From Panaeolus papilionaceus (Eukaryota; Basidiomycota; Agaricomycetes; Agaricales), in contig JADNRZ010000036.1 of NCBI GenBank assembly GCA_015501605.1, forward strand, positions 239,180 through 303,179: 64,000 nucleotides of DNA. The letters run 5' to 3'. Below, piece after piece: positions 46,918-59,265 of the stretch. Position 1 is the stretch's first letter; the number at the start of each line of letters is the position of its first letter. Position numbers and translations under genes: made by a program. Under the pieces are notes generated by a model. That model saw only the letters and a list, made by a program, of their open reading frames with translations, ran no database searches and was not told where the DNA came from.

Positions 46918-48907
46918 GATGGAAACAATCGGGTCTTTTCTTGGTCTGTTTAATTTCGCCGGTAATAGCCGTAAAAGTAAACATAAAGAAAAGAAATATA
47001 ATTACCGCTCATTAACCCCTGTCACCTTGAATTCCGTGGCCCAAAATCGAGACAATGAACAAGCCAAGGATTCCGAACGGATTGAATGCGTCCACAGGAT
47101 AGTGATAACGCCTCGTCTGAAAACGTGATAAAATTGGGCCTAACACTGCCCCACAAGAAATAACGCCAGAGGACTGAGATTCGGACGAAGTATGGCTGAT
47201 AAGCATAAAGGCCACTCACCTTGGAATGGGCAGTTAATACGATCGTGGAGTGTTTGAAGGGTATTGATGCCTTTCCGGGTGCAGACGGGGACTAAATGGT
47301 TATCGAACAGCCTGCTGTCCCTTTCGTTCCACAAATAATCGTTTCCCAAGCATCCCATGTTAACGCCATGAACCATAGTCCAGCAGAGTCCACTGATGCA
47401 CTGTCGATCATGGACTAAGTTTGGCTGACCTGTCAGTAACTCCCGTGTCTCTGCACTCCAAGGCTGGAGGCCAATTTAATGACCTTGCGGAACTCCTCCC
47501 TATCAAATATCATGACCGCGACCATCTCATTTCATTTGACCCATCAGAGCACTGTAGCACCAAGATGAAGTCGTTGAAACCTCAATGGGATATATTGGAC
47601 GATGACCATGATGTCTTCGTCCACGTAAAAAGATATGAGGCCGTATAATGACTTTGCTCGTCAGCAGGTGATGTTGAGCTGATGACTCGCAGAACGTCAT
47701 CTAATTACACTGATAATGACATGTGTACGAGTGATAGCACAAAGTTGAACATGTATGACGTACGATTTACTGTTGAATGCCATGTCTTGTTGGGCTGCTA
47801 TTTGTTTCTATAGTCGGGTTTTCGGATCCCAGTGCATCAGCTGAGAAACAGGGATGATCGATGAATTGATCAGAATCTAACCCAGTGGCGAGTACATAGC
47901 GGGGAACTCAACGGGAACGCACCGTTTTGCGAGTACAATGGTAAAATGGCATCAATCTGCAAGACGTCAATTCAACGATTTGACGACTTCCTCGTTTTGT
48001 GTGTTTGTGTTGAGATGTGCCTGAAGATACGAAAACCTGAAAGCTTCTGTCAAACCCGGGTGACCGGAGTAAAATAAACAAATCAGATTCCCCCATCAGT
48101 CCAGTCGCCCGGGAGTACTTTCCGCTCCTTTTAGGACGCAATAGACATAAATTGGTCTGAGTGAAGCTACTCAGGCAAACTATTCAGTCGCCGAAGACTT
48201 GCTGCAAGCAGAACATGAGTTTTGTGTACGGGATCATCCGTACATTGCAGGTTTGGGAAGCGAAGCCGCTTCCAATCATTCGAAGAGTAAATGCCGACAG
48301 GATGTACCGCGATAAGACGGAAATGATGACCAATGGCATGTCGTGTGTAGGCAAAAGAGGTCTTAATTCCTGCAAGTTTGCGGACGACGATAACTGGATG
48401 TTCGAGCTGGGAGCGCTAGAGATCAGTTTAAGTTGATAGACGATGGATTGTTCAGAACACGAACCTGAGTGCCACAGAATTTTGTTGATTGTCATACCCT
48501 GAATGAATGACGGAAGAAAACGCGGGCATTAGGCTTGAGTTCCGAGTCCTGAGACGCTTGAATTTTGATAAGTCAAACCTAGATTGCATGAGGAGGCAAC
48601 GAACTGGAAAAATGCTCGGGGATGGGGTCTTGTGATGAGATAATCATCAACCTGTCAGGGAATGAAGCGATCACAACGATAAGACATAAATTAAGGATGT
48701 ATTTCTCGAAGACTGCTATGACATTCGGCGCGATAATAACTGAAAAGCCAAACTTGGAGAATGGTGAACTAAATGGGAGGAAGATAGAATCGACAAACCG
48801 TAGACACTGAAACAATAAGAGTGAAGGCAGGAAGAGGGAAGGAAACCAAAAATAAACCAAAATGCCCCAAAATGGACCACGATCAACCCCATAGTGGATG
48901 AAACGCT
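46918..48907. other. Gap with weak candidate frames
   Basis: Minus-strand 47140-47376 (78 codons) ends near a GTGAGT donor. Downstream frames at 47012-47219 contain a hydrophobic stretch (FGILGLFIVSIL). They might be exons of one small gene, but no family is recognised. Plus-strand frames at 47421-47648 and 48161-48436 are no better supported. Confidence 0.3.
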
Positions 48908-50633
48908 TCAACGTTCAGACATTGAAGCCAGGTAATCGGAGAGCTTAAACAAGGTTTAATGCTTAATCTTTAAAAACAAGCAGGGTAAACACGCACCTTG
49001 AGGGCACCTGACCTGATGCTCTCACCAACGTTTTGTACATCAGGGTTGGCGAGTACACGAGCGATTGCATCCTTGGCTGCACTCTCCAGATTTGCTAAAC
49101 TGCCGTCTCCTAGCAAGCTGCCATTGTCACGATCCATCGCCAACTCATCCTCCTCGTCCCGTCCGAAGTACTGGTTAGAGGAGATGGACGTAGCACCTTG
49201 GAATGATTGGAGACGGGATTGTGCTTCACGTAGATGGTCACCGTCATAATCATTGCGCCCGAAGTACATGTCGGATGAGATAGCCTTTTGATTACCAAAC
49301 TTCTCTCGTGCGGTTGTCGGTGCGTCGTCGACAACAGGGGTACTGTAGGACTTGTGAATAGAATTTCAGTATGAAGGAAAAACGATAACCCACCTTGTTT
49401 TGGGCGAAGAAGCAGCTGCGGCAACGGCGGCAGCAGCGCCAGCTCCAGGTATGGCGCCAAATCCAAGCCTGGGGAAAGCAGCAGATTTCTTGGCATCTAC
49501 AGCAGGTGAAGCAGCAGCGCTTCTGGATGTCGTGGCGGGCGTGGCGGCAGGAGAGGGCGAAGCAGCTGCTGATTTCTGCGCCTTCGAAGTCTCTGCTTCC
49601 CTCTTCGCTTTCGCCTCTGCTTCTTCACGTTCTCGGTCGTAACCGAGCTGCTTAATCCTCTCTGCTTCTTCTAGAGCCTTCCTTTCTGCCTCTGCAAAGT
49701 CCACAGGTTTGGCTTTAGACGCGCCTAGGCCTAGTTTAGACTTTTTGGCAGTTGTTGTGGTCGATCCTGCTGATGATGCAGAACCCAGGCGAGAGGTGCC
49801 AGCACCTAAACGACCTGGACGAGGAGCTGATGAAGACGTCAATGTCCTAGGGGTAGGACTAGCAGCCGTTGATGTTGTGCTTGGGGCACTGCTAGCCGTT
49901 GATGTAGCCGAAGGAGTTCGTCCGATGACGGGTGGAGTGGAAACCCTAGGCGTTCCAGGGTTTGATGTTTTGGGAGTGGCTGGCTTGGACCATGATTCGA
50001 AGAAGTCATCCTCAGTCTCTTCCTTGGCCGCAGGGGCAGCAACAGGTTCCATTCCTTCGATGTAAATTCCGTTCGGGAAGCTTCTCCAATTCTTGAGTCA
50101 TAATGTTCACGATAGAAATCATTGAAACATACCGCGCAACATCATCTTTAACTCGCCGGGCGAGCTCTTCCCTGTAGAGCTCTGCAACTCGACTCGAGTA
50201 TTTCTTCTTAGTATCAGCGTCGTTTAACAATGATGAACCACCGTGTTTGTTGAAGAACTCGTTGGCAGACGCGTTGCCTCCAACCTTCATAGTGCGAAGT
50301 TGGGCCAGTTGCCAGCTGTCCAGATTGGTAGATCTGATTGCAGAATTCAACCACCTGAGTTTGAACAATAAATTAAAAGATACGCATACCGCACAAAACT
50401 AATATGCACGCCCATATTCCTGTGTACACTCGAGCAATCCAGGCAGATGTAAACACCGAAAGTAACGCTTGACCATGTTGGATTGCGAGCGTTGCAGTCG
50501 AAACATGACTACCGATACCAGTCAATTTCGAGAAATCCATAAATTTATACACACAATACATTACCTTGTTAGCCTTTTGAGACTTCAAGACTTTGAATGC
50601 TTGTTCTGTTTCTTGCTTGGTAGGTTCAACCAT
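48908..50633 (-). CDS. GLO3: ArfGAP of the Glo3 (ArfGAP2/3) type
   Basis: Six exons on the minus strand (50633-50565, 50508-50390, 50333-50133, 50080-49394, 49342-48997, 48943-48908) give 485 residues. The N-terminal ArfGAP domain (about residues 1-125) has the zinc finger CFDC-x16-CLDC, then [15 protein letters not shown] with the catalytic Arg, and [19 protein letters not shown]. The middle is a Pro/Ser/Ala-rich disordered region with a charged helix ([19 protein letters not shown]). The C-terminus has two Glo3-type motifs, ISSDMYFGR and ISSNQYFGR, which mark this subgroup rather than Gcs1. Family role: GTP hydrolysis on Arf1 at COPI coats in Golgi-to-ER transport. The last exon is only 36 nt (ends LASMSER). 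Introns 51-56 nt, all GT-AG. Confidence 0.93.
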
Positions 50634-52036
50634 GGTGGTCAAGAGGAAAGATTTGGTGTCGTGTCCCGATTTGTCAACTGATCACGGCAACGGACAGCCT
50701 TCATCCCGAACGACCACGTAGACTCAACGTAGTCTCCAACGAACTCACTAGATTTCAGGTAAGTCTTATCTTAAATAATAACAAAAAGATTAACTTGACT
50801 TTATTTGCTTATATAGATGTATACCAGAACTTCTGGTCTGCTGTCGTCAGTATCTTCAATTGAATGTGTCATTTGGACGCCATGTGTTGTGTGATACACT
50901 GGACAGCACTGCCGACGGTACTGTCAATTGTGAAAACTTGAGCTATCGATTCCTATTCCTATCTCTGGTACTGGGACTCCCCGACGTTGGAACTCTGTTA
51001 TCGCCTCTGGTCCTAATTGCTTGTCCTCCTTTATCGCTTTCAGGTCAGGACTAGGACCTACCATCTCTAGACGACCCTACTCACGATCATTTGGAAAAAG
51101 TCTTTGCTCTATTTCTCTCAATACCGTTGGATCAGGAATTTGCGCCTTGAACTGTCTTGGAACAGATCGACTGCTCAGCGGCTTGATGATGATCGGATTC
51201 CCTTACCGATGGTTATTCAATTGCCAATATATTGCGCAGTCATCTTCCTAGATCGATTAGGCTTGTCAGTCCCTAGCACCGATGGCCACATGAGTTTGCC
51301 ATCGATTCCACCTTTACTGTGCCTTTGATCTCGTCCTCTCGTGTGGTGCTGAAGTGGTCGCTGATTCCTGGCCATGATCGGCAATTAAATACCAACGATC
51401 CCAGGAACGGTTGCAGGGAAATCTCTCCATCATGATAGGATAGGCGCTGCAGAGCCAGTGAGGAAGGGTAGGACTTGAAATTTTCGATCGTACATATTTT
51501 CCCTGATTTCTGATAATCGGTATTTGGCTGCTGGATCCCTCGGATTCGACTTTTTTTCAAAAAAAATCGCTCCTGGAGCCATCGACAACGGCTCGCAAGT
51601 TAAGGATTTGGCTTTCGTATTCCTGAAAGATCGTCGCCTCTTCGCAAAAAAAAAACACGTACTCGGCCCTTTTTCTTCCTCTAATAACGTCCGTCCTAAA
51701 CGTGTAAAGAATAAGACCTTCTATTGTTGGAAATAAACCGATTCTCGAACGGAACCAATTTTGCTTTAAAACTCCTCCTGACGCCTAAACAAGCAATTGT
51801 TTTATAATCCGCAGATATTGCCACGATGGCGTGGTGGTGGTGGTGGTGGCCCCACAACTCAAGCCTACCTACTTTTAGTCCACCAGTGGCCTATAATCGA
51901 TCGATAAGGCTGCGGAAAATTACCCTGAAGCGTCAACCGACTTAACTTGATCAATATTGAGCGGAACCAAATTTCATTCAGCGATGACAGCTGTGCATGC
52001 CACGAGTTTAATCTCTCGCAAACTTGAATCGCAGTG
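50634..52036. other. Upstream of GLO3, no convincing gene
   Basis: Short frames only (50860-51054, 51021-51328, 51524-51736). It holds a GTG triplet run at 51831-51849. The left part presumably carries the promoter of the minus-strand GLO3 gene. Confidence 0.35.
51831..51849. repeat. GTG trinucleotide microsatellite
   Basis: About six uninterrupted GTG/TGG units in intergenic DNA. Confidence 0.85.
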
Positions 52037-52264
52037 ATGGCTCAAGCTCAAGAAGGAAAAGTACTGCTGGTAAGCCCTTGAAGCAGGTGAGTACGGTCAA
52101 TTTGCCGCTTGTTGATTCTGCAAGCTGATCTTTGCGATCCGCAGAATTTCTTTCGTCCTGACAGGGTTGGTGAATTGCGCATTGTGGACATTTCGTTCTG
52201 CAACGGAAACAAGCTCAAAATCCGTATTGAGGATCCCAATGATCATGATGAACCTTCAGACTAA
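52037..52264 (+). CDS. Candidate 50-residue two-exon protein
   Basis: Exon 1 52037-52069 (MAQAQEGKVLL), a 75-nt intron (donor GTAAGC, acceptor CCGCAG) and exon 2 52145-52264 give 50 residues. Exon 2 has protein-like composition (FRPDRVGELRIVDISFCNG, then an acidic end EDPNDHDEPSD), and frame and splice sites agree. No family is recognised, and further 5' exons are possible since the upstream sequence also has an acceptor-like CGCAG just before the ATG. It converges with the minus-strand F-box gene. Modest support. Confidence 0.35.
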
Positions 52265-52600
52265 GCCTCAGGGAACGATGATACCTTGGGCTGCGGATGG
52301 ATCTAGGAATTGACACCGCAACCTCCATGGTGACAATGATGGCCTTGAATATCTGTTCTCCGCCTTCTTTTAACATCACTGAAACTTATGGTCATAGGTG
52401 GCCTGGATTAGGTATTTTTCTTTCGTCGCAGATTTTAGTTCCATTCGTTTGCGTGACTATTAGTATAGGCAATGGATAAAGGCATTGGTGGTTTTACAAT
52501 TGTGTGAAGGACTCCGATGATCAGAAAAGTAGCATTATCGTGATATCATAGCGATCGTCGTCCGGGTTGGGTAAGGAGGGGTTTTCGTCTATGATGGGTA
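52265..52600. other. Convergent intergenic region
   Basis: 336 nt between the stop of the small candidate gene and the stop of the F-box-like gene; nothing else seen. Confidence 0.4.
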
Positions 52601-53772
52601 TTATAGGTAGAGCCATAGGTTGTAACATGGTGTTGCGAGTTGGTTGTCCAGTTGATGCCATTGACCGTTATTCCAGCGCCAGATGACCCGCTGATGACCA
52701 AAGTAAAAGCCGACGAAGATGATAGTGGGGCAATATGTTCGGAATTCGGCTGCGAGGAGTCGTTGACCACCTAGGAAGTTGAATAGATGGTGCCATGTGC
52801 TAACGTCGACTTCGATGCTTTGAATTGAGTTCATCCTCATCAAGCACTTGTGGTATTCGTTTTTCTGTGTGCGCGTCAGTGACGAAATCGTACAGAGACT
52901 ATAAAATGGTGTACCTCGCTGAAGGTATAAGGGAATACCCCGAGATGTTCAAGGTTAGGGTATGCCTCCGTTACAATTCTGAGGATAGGCAAAGACAAAT
53001 GAGCAGGAACTTCCATGAAATTGAGAGTCCGTAAGGTCTTGCTCATGTGCCGAAAGCGCGATAGCTGGTCCAACGGGGTATCGCCCATACCATCGACAAA
53101 TAGCTGCACCCTCGCAAGCTTATTGGGCCTTGTGACAAATTGCAGGCCGACAGTCATGGATCCGTCAAATACTCGCAGGTCTGGGGCCGACTCCGGGAGA
53201 ATCGACGAGATAATTGGCTCGTCTCCGGGATCATAAGCGTGAAGAATCCGTAGTTCCTTTTGAGAATCAATGAATGAAACTATGTGCTTGTCCCAGGAGA
53301 AACGTATATCGAGATGTTTAAGCAAGAAAGGGGTAGTTGGGAAGTCGAGGAGCCAGGAATTGGAGAAACTGGCATCTAAGAGATGAAGGATCTCAAGGTT
53401 GGACATGGTCACCAACGCTCCTTGAATTAGCCCCCAGAAATCGCGTCCAAGATTCACGGGTACATTCCTGAGACGGTCGTCCTGCTGGAATCCAAAGCAA
53501 TGAACATGGGGGCCTAGTCTTGGGTTGTTGACAATACTGCGGCATGCAAGAATGGCCCTGCGCGGGTCGCGGAAGTGAAGCGTTCTGTAGAGTCGTGGTT
53601 CGGCTCCCTTTTGAAAGGCTTTGGACACTAGATTTAATGCGCGAAGATCACGAAGGTTATTTGAACCCGTAAAATATGCTATCCGTCCGCATAATTCTGG
53701 TGACAAAGAGACCATTGATTCACCCAGCCCAAGCGCAAGTCTTGAGATTTGCAAATTAAGAAACGCCGTCAA
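52601..53772 (-). CDS. F-box-like protein
   Basis: Two exons on the minus strand (53772-52915, 52864-52601) with a 50-nt phase-0 intron give 373 residues; an internal ATG at 53715 (MVSLSPELCGRIAYF) is an equally good start and opens the F-box-like motif. The N-terminus follows the pattern of basidiomycete F-box proteins: LSPELCGRIAYFTG, LRALNLVSKAFQKGAEPRLY, RTLHF. Leucine-rich, irregular repeats follow (NLEILHLLDASF, LLKHLDIRF, LRVFDG, LRTLNFMEVPAHL). Such proteins usually link Skp1 to a substrate in SCF ubiquitin ligases, inferred here from the motif alone. The end of exon 2 is less certain: the last 30 residues lack a recognisable pattern and an extra intron could change them. Confidence 0.72.
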
Positions 53773-54029
53773 TAGTCTAATTTACTGTTAAATTGGCAAA
53801 GTAAACGCGTCCTGGTTGTTAGAAAGTATAATATAATACGAAAAATATTGACCTTTACCTAAAAATATCCAATGTCGCGCTTTATATGAGTGGCACGACA
53901 GCCAGGGCCAAATGTGATGATGGAAGGTGAAAGAAGGACGTCAAGCCTAATTTGGACCCGCTAGAGCTTGAACCCTAACCATCACCTAGACTCGACTTTT
54001 TTTTTCCGCTTTGCTCACTGTTCGACATT

Positions 54030-55106
54030 ATGACGGCCTCAAGAACTGACCTCCTGGCATGGCTGAACGATTTATTGCAGATAAATTACACAAAGGTTGA
54101 GCAGTGTGGCGCCGGTGGTGCTTATTGCCAAATCTTGGACTCAATCTATGGTACGACATCGTCTCATCGCGTCCTTGTTGCGCGTGTCGTGGTCAATATT
54201 TCGCTCATGACCATATTAACACGTCGATATTCTAGGCGATGTCCCAATGGCTCGTGTCAAGATGGCTGCAAAGCACGAATACGAATATGTTGCGAACTTC
54301 AAAGTTCTCCAGAACGTCTTCAAGGCCAAGAAGATAGACAAGGCACGTTGTCAACTTGATTCCTAATCCTTTCGTATGCAGCTTACTTATATGACACTCA
54401 AAATATAGCCCATACCAGTGGAGAAACTAGTGAAATGCAAGATGCAGTACGTGGCTAACATTTGCTGTCTTTTCTCTCATAGCGGTCGGCTGATCAGCAA
54501 TCACTTAGAGATAACCTCGAGTTCTTGCAGTGGATGAAGAGGTTTTGGGACTCTAATTACGGTGGACACCCTTACGATGCTGTTGCAAGGAGAAAGGGCG
54601 CACCGATGGAAGCGCCTGCCACTGTGGCCCCTCTTCCGTCCTCCCGTGGAACATCAGCGGCTGGTTTGGGTGTTGGTGGCGCTCGCGCCGGTGGACGCAC
54701 CCCCATCGGTGGCTTGCGATCTGGCTCTGCCCAGCCAGAGGTCGTACAACAGCTGCACGCACAAGTAAAGGAATTGACGACTCACCTGGAGGGCTTGGAG
54801 AAAGAGCGTGACTTCTACTTTGAAAAGGTGCGTGCTTTCTGTCTCATACATGGTTGCATCTACTCACTAAGCTTCCAATCATAGCTGAGGGATATTGAAA
54901 TCCTCGTTCAACAGCAGCTAGAGGTGCTTGAAGGAGAGGGCAAGGAGGATGTCACATTGAAGGAAATCCAAAAGATACTTTACATGACCGAGGTGTGTTA
55001 GCCCCTGTCGATATCATTTCACACGTTGACTTTTTTCTTGCGCTTTTAGGAAGGTTTTGAGGTCCCAGATCCCAGTGCTCCTGTTGATGAGGAGGAGACC
55101 TTCTAG
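54030..55106 (+). CDS. EB1/Mal3 microtubule plus-end-binding protein
   Basis: Six exons (54030-54150, 54236-54342, 54409-54446, 54509-54827, 54885-54992, 55050-55106) give 249 residues, a normal length for Mal3/Bim1. The N-terminal calponin-homology domain is complete ([83 protein letters not shown]). A Pro/Gly/Arg-rich linker follows, then the EBH coiled coil ([20 protein letters not shown]) and the acidic tail ending DEEETF, which resembles the EEY/F motif bound by CAP-Gly proteins. Intron 2 has a GC donor (AAG/GCACGT); no GT site keeps the frame. EB1 proteins track growing microtubule ends and recruit partners there. Confidence 0.95.
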
Positions 55107-56999
55107 ACTTGGCCTTGTGCCTTTGTGTGATTCTCCCTTAGTTCATCTCTGTGCATTGGAGTACTTTAATCATTCTTTTCATAAATACAATTTGTTCTGC
55201 CTTTCTCAAGGAGCTTATCAATTTTACACTGTTCACAGATAGAACCAAATGCATCCAAATCATTCTCAATTGTTTTCTGCTCTACCATAGCAACATTAGC
55301 ATTGTTATCCAACCATAATTTATCACCATTTCACTTTTGATCATTAAATGAGATGCCTCAAGTAAATGATCCATAGTACACCCAGACTGGTGTCAGAACC
55401 AAAGCTAAACCAATTGGAAGTGCTATTGTTACGGTTGACTTGTTCAGCACGTATGAGTCCGGCCGTAGAGTCAACAAGAACGAAGTTCGAAGGTGAAATT
55501 GAAGTCGGTTTGGTGAGTTACGTTCGAGGTTCGAGAGTATCTAACTAAGAATGCCACTTCGAGTGATCGCTCGATGGTATTGTCTTAGCAGAGAGCAAGT
55601 AAAAGAAGTCCAGTAGAAGTTATTGTTCTATTGTAGTTAAAGAACTAGCTAAAGAACATAGGGTATAGTACCGGGGTTTATATACGTAATACTAGTGGTC
55701 TGTGCGCAATACAAGAGGTCTGTGCGCAAGATAAATAAGAGTCGGAAGACAGGGTGAAGGAGTCATAGTAGAGCGTGTATGGGAATATAATAGAGAACGA
55801 GTCATAGATGTGAGAGAAGTATGAGTCAGAGAACGGAATAAGATATGGGGCGATAGAGGGAATGGAAGTGGAGTGAGAAGAGGAAAAGATAAGAGGATAA
55901 GGCGAACTACAAGTACAAAGAGAGATGATAGTACACGAAGATAAGATAATAGTCCGGATAAGATAAAGAAAAGATAGGGGCATAGTGATAGGATAGAAGA
56001 GAAAAGATAAAGCGTAACAGCTATACAGTGCTCCACCATCACGTGACACACCACTAGATGATGAAACACTTGGGCATTAAATGTCAATGTGCAGATGCAT
56101 TTCAGAGTGTGCAAGCATATATTAGCACGTGATATGTAGGTATTGTAATGGTAAATATATATTCATTTTAAGCAAAGTCAAAAACATAGCCTGTGGGTAG
56201 ATAAGATGCACATGAAGCTTGTTCAAGGTGATCAAATAGAGCATTTCGAAAATGTTTGCCACTGTTGATGAACGGCAACTTCATTATGTGCTACAATCTG
56301 TATACCAATTTAAAGGTAGCAATCAGAGCTTCAGTTGAATGTAATTTCATGTGCCAAAGCACACTGGATGGCATGTAAATTCCGTAACAAATATGAATTA
56401 TATTTGGCACAAACCTAAGAAATGTGTATAAATGCATTGTCAATACTATCTACTTAGGTGCAATGCCTCCTTGTAAAAAGCCCCTCTCTCCTCTGTATGC
56501 ATGTCCTTCTTCTAATGAGGTCCATGACCTTCTCATGAATCGTGCCATGTTGCTCTACAAAGCAGAGCAGAAACCTCATACTCACAACAGATCATGTCAC
56601 ACTCCCATGGGCTACCAAATGGTTTGCAATGTTGTCTGAAAGAAATTCTTCCTCAAAACTGGTGTATTAAATTATGCTTTCGCACTGTACACTCCGAAAT
56701 TGGGTTTCAGGGAAGTGGACTTGCACTGGGATGGTGGAACAACAGTGGTCAATCATTCAGAGGGTTTCAAGTCCCCAGGTGTATCACACTGCAGTGATGC
56801 CATCACACCCACTCCCAACATTGTTTTCACCCTCCTGACCTCAATTTGCCATGTTTTTTCCAGATTTTTTGTATGAACATTCATAACATATTTAACTTTA
56901 ATACCATTAAATTTTTTTATATGTATGTTTGTATGTTGTTCAAGAATTTTCAACTTATTGTTTTAGTGTATCACATGTCAGTGGAGCACTGTATCTAAT
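55107..56999. other. Repeat-rich AT-rich gap, start of a non-genic region
   Basis: After the EB1 gene the DNA becomes AT-rich and gene-free. 55690-56050 is a purine-skewed stretch, giving long pyrimidine-rich antisense frames of no coding value. 56424-56800 has frames of 67-71 codons without family resemblance. Confidence 0.4.
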
Positions 57000-57153
57000 A
57001 TGGTGTACCATGTGCACTTTTATTATTTCTCATGTATGTATGAAAATTATATCAATGTGTATGTGTTCATCTTCTGTGAGGCTGATATTTGAATGGATGT
57101 GTATCTGTTGAAATAAGTCAGACATAGACACAAAATTTTACCACTGTATATTT
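57000..57153 (+). repeat. Direct repeat, copy 1
   Basis: A stretch of about 154 bp beginning ATGGTGTACCATGTGCACTT, repeated about 319 bp downstream at 57319-57471 with scattered differences. Shared blocks include TATGTGTTCAT, GGCTGATATTT and AAGTCAGA. Confidence 0.75.
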
Positions 57154-57318
57154 CTCAACTCAATATATCAGCAGGTTTGTTACATATGACCCAGCTGTAT
57201 CTTACAAAATTAAGATATATACCACACAGTTCTGGTGTGTATATTTTCACAAATACTGATATACATGCTATACCAATAGGCTGTGTTTCTCAATATACAC
57301 TGCCTTCACATAGGGTTT

Positions 57319-57471
57319 ATGGTGTACCATGTGCACTTTTGTTATTTTTTGTGTATATCCGTTAATGCTCATGTCAATATGTATGTGTTCATTTTTGCAA
57401 GGGCTGATATTTAAATGTGTATGTATCTATTCAGACAAGTCAGATATAGATGCAAAAATTCACTGATGTAT
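57319..57471 (+). repeat. Direct repeat, copy 2
   Basis: Second copy of the repeat at 57000-57153. Probably a dispersed or tandem repeat family within this AT-rich region. Confidence 0.75.
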
Positions 57472-58016
57472 ATTGATTCATTTGATCTGATGATTGCCTT
57501 CATCCTGTCCTACTTTGCCAAAGGACCGTGTCAACACTAGCACACCAGAAGGGCAAACCTCAGTGTCAAGAAAGAAGACAAAGGCTTAATTTCAAGACAT
57601 ACCTAGCATACCAGAAGGGCGACTAGGCAAATAAGTGTACATGAGGAAATGAATGTATACAAATGAGTAAAGAAGCACTTACACCTCAGCATTGAGAAAG
57701 AAGACAAAGGCTGAGGTGTAAGTGGGAATGAATGAACATTTAAACATGTGAATGAATGAAGTGTGAATACATGAAGATGTGATGGGGAGAAAAAGGATGC
57801 CTTTCAACAGACCGAAAGGAGAAAGAGAAGCCATGGATTGGAAGTGTTGTTTCCTTGCTGGAAATTTTGATGAAGCCCAAAGGAAGAATGCACCAGTCAC
57901 CTATGGAAGATTCAAAGATTTCCTTCACAAATTTGAAGAGGACTTTGCACCATGACTTGGACACAACCTTGCAAGGAAAGCCCTCAAGAGAGGACTTTAC
58001 ACTAACCCAAACTTTT
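57472..58016. other. Gap between repeats, no gene seen
   Basis: Contains a small internal duplication (CCAGAAGGGC at 57545 and 57611; AAAGAAGACAAAGGCT at 57573 and 57699). Minus-strand frames 57679-57964 overlap each other and are not family-like. Confidence 0.4.
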
Positions 58017-58352
58017 CGGCTGATGATCAGCTGATGATCGGCTCATCAGCTGATTATCAGCTGAGTATCGGCTGAGTATCGGTTCATCAGCTGATTTATT
58101 TCTTTCACTCAAAATAGCAGAGAATCACATTTTTGGTGTGAACCGAGCCTCAGCCGAGCCTCAGCCAAGTATCAGCTGAGTATCGGCTGAGCCTCAGCTT
58201 TCGGTTCAGCTTCCTGCCAAAATGAACCGAGTCTCGGCTGAAAGAACTGAAACTACTAGCCGAGGGCTCAGCCGAGCCTTGGTCCATGAACCAATACTCA
58301 GCTGATACTCAGCTGAGTATCGGTTCATCAGCTGAGTCTCGGCTGAGTATCA
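58017..58352. repeat. Minisatellite with CAGCTGAGTATCGG core
   Basis: About 335 bp of irregular repeats of CAGCTGATGATCGG, CAGCTGAGTATCGG and GGCTGAGCC-type units, interrupted by one 60-bp unrelated stretch. The units are partly self-complementary (CAGCTG, TCAGCTGA), so single strands could fold. Confidence 0.85.
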
Positions 58353-58658
58353 CTTCATTACATATGATTTAAATATTTAATAATAGTATATATAGAGTAT
58401 TATTACTTGTACATTAGCTTATTAATCAGTGTCAGCCTATTATTCTAGAATTATTTTACATTTGTATGTATTATTACATTAAATCATTACTACACATTTA
58501 ATAGTAATTTTTAATTATTTTTTGGTTGAATATACCTTACTGCAAATTTATTATATTTAATATGATTTTCTATGATTTTATTATATTTTATTCTGATTTA
58601 TTACAATTTTTTCTTTATTTTTCACGATTTTAAATTAAATTATAAATTATATTATTTG

Positions 58659-58688
58659 TTATCTTATCTTATCTTATCTTATCTTATC
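58659..58688 (+). repeat. TTATC pentanucleotide microsatellite
   Basis: About six uninterrupted TTATC units, at the switch from a very AT-rich segment to a GC-richer one. Confidence 0.9.
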
Positions 58689-58879
58689 TGAGGCCCGTGC
58701 GCAATCAACTTCAATGTTCGATCATTGATCTTTTTCGTTTTCCTTCCCACCCTTGTTTCTTCCCTCCCCCCCATCATTCCCTCTCCCCACCCAGCTTCCC
58801 TACCCTCCCCCGACCACCGCACATCGCATCCTACCTCGTCAACGTGCTCAACGTTGACGAGCATTCGTCTTTCGCTCAG

Positions 58880-59110
58880 CACGACCGCCACCACCGTTAA
58901 CAGCCACATCCACGGCTATTAACGGCCACGTCAGCCACCTCCGCCACCGTTCACGGCTCCCTCGACCACCTCGACCACCGCTAACGGCTCCCTCGACCAC
59001 CGCTAACGGCTCCCTCAACCACCTCGACCACCACTAACGGCTATCTTGACCACGTCAGCCACCGCTAACGGCTATCTCGACCACATCAGCCACCTCCACC
59101 ACCATCTTTA
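58880..59110. repeat. GC-rich minisatellite (ACCACCGCTAACGGCT units)
   Basis: Tandem, slightly degenerate units of about 20-30 bp built from CTCGACCACC and GCTAACGGCTCC/TATC. Composition contrasts sharply with the AT-rich DNA to the left. Confidence 0.8.
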
Positions 59111-59265
59111 ACAGCCAAAGCCACCACCCACGACTTCGCGAACCACCACGTCATCGTCGCAACCACGAGATCCACGTGGTAACCAAGCGAACCAGCGACG
59201 CATTCGAGGCGAAGGAGCACAACGATGCAGACGGGCGCTCATCGAGAACGAGCGCACCGCTTTCC

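Noticed and set aside
49395..50065. Plus-strand Ala/Val-rich frames of 80-118 codons
   Set aside because: Antisense of the low-complexity Ala/Ser/Pro linker of the Glo3-type gene.
55678..56114. Minus-strand frames of 123 and 140 codons, Ser/Leu/Tyr-rich
   Set aside because: Two overlapping frames are both open because the strand is strongly pyrimidine-biased; a low-complexity artefact.
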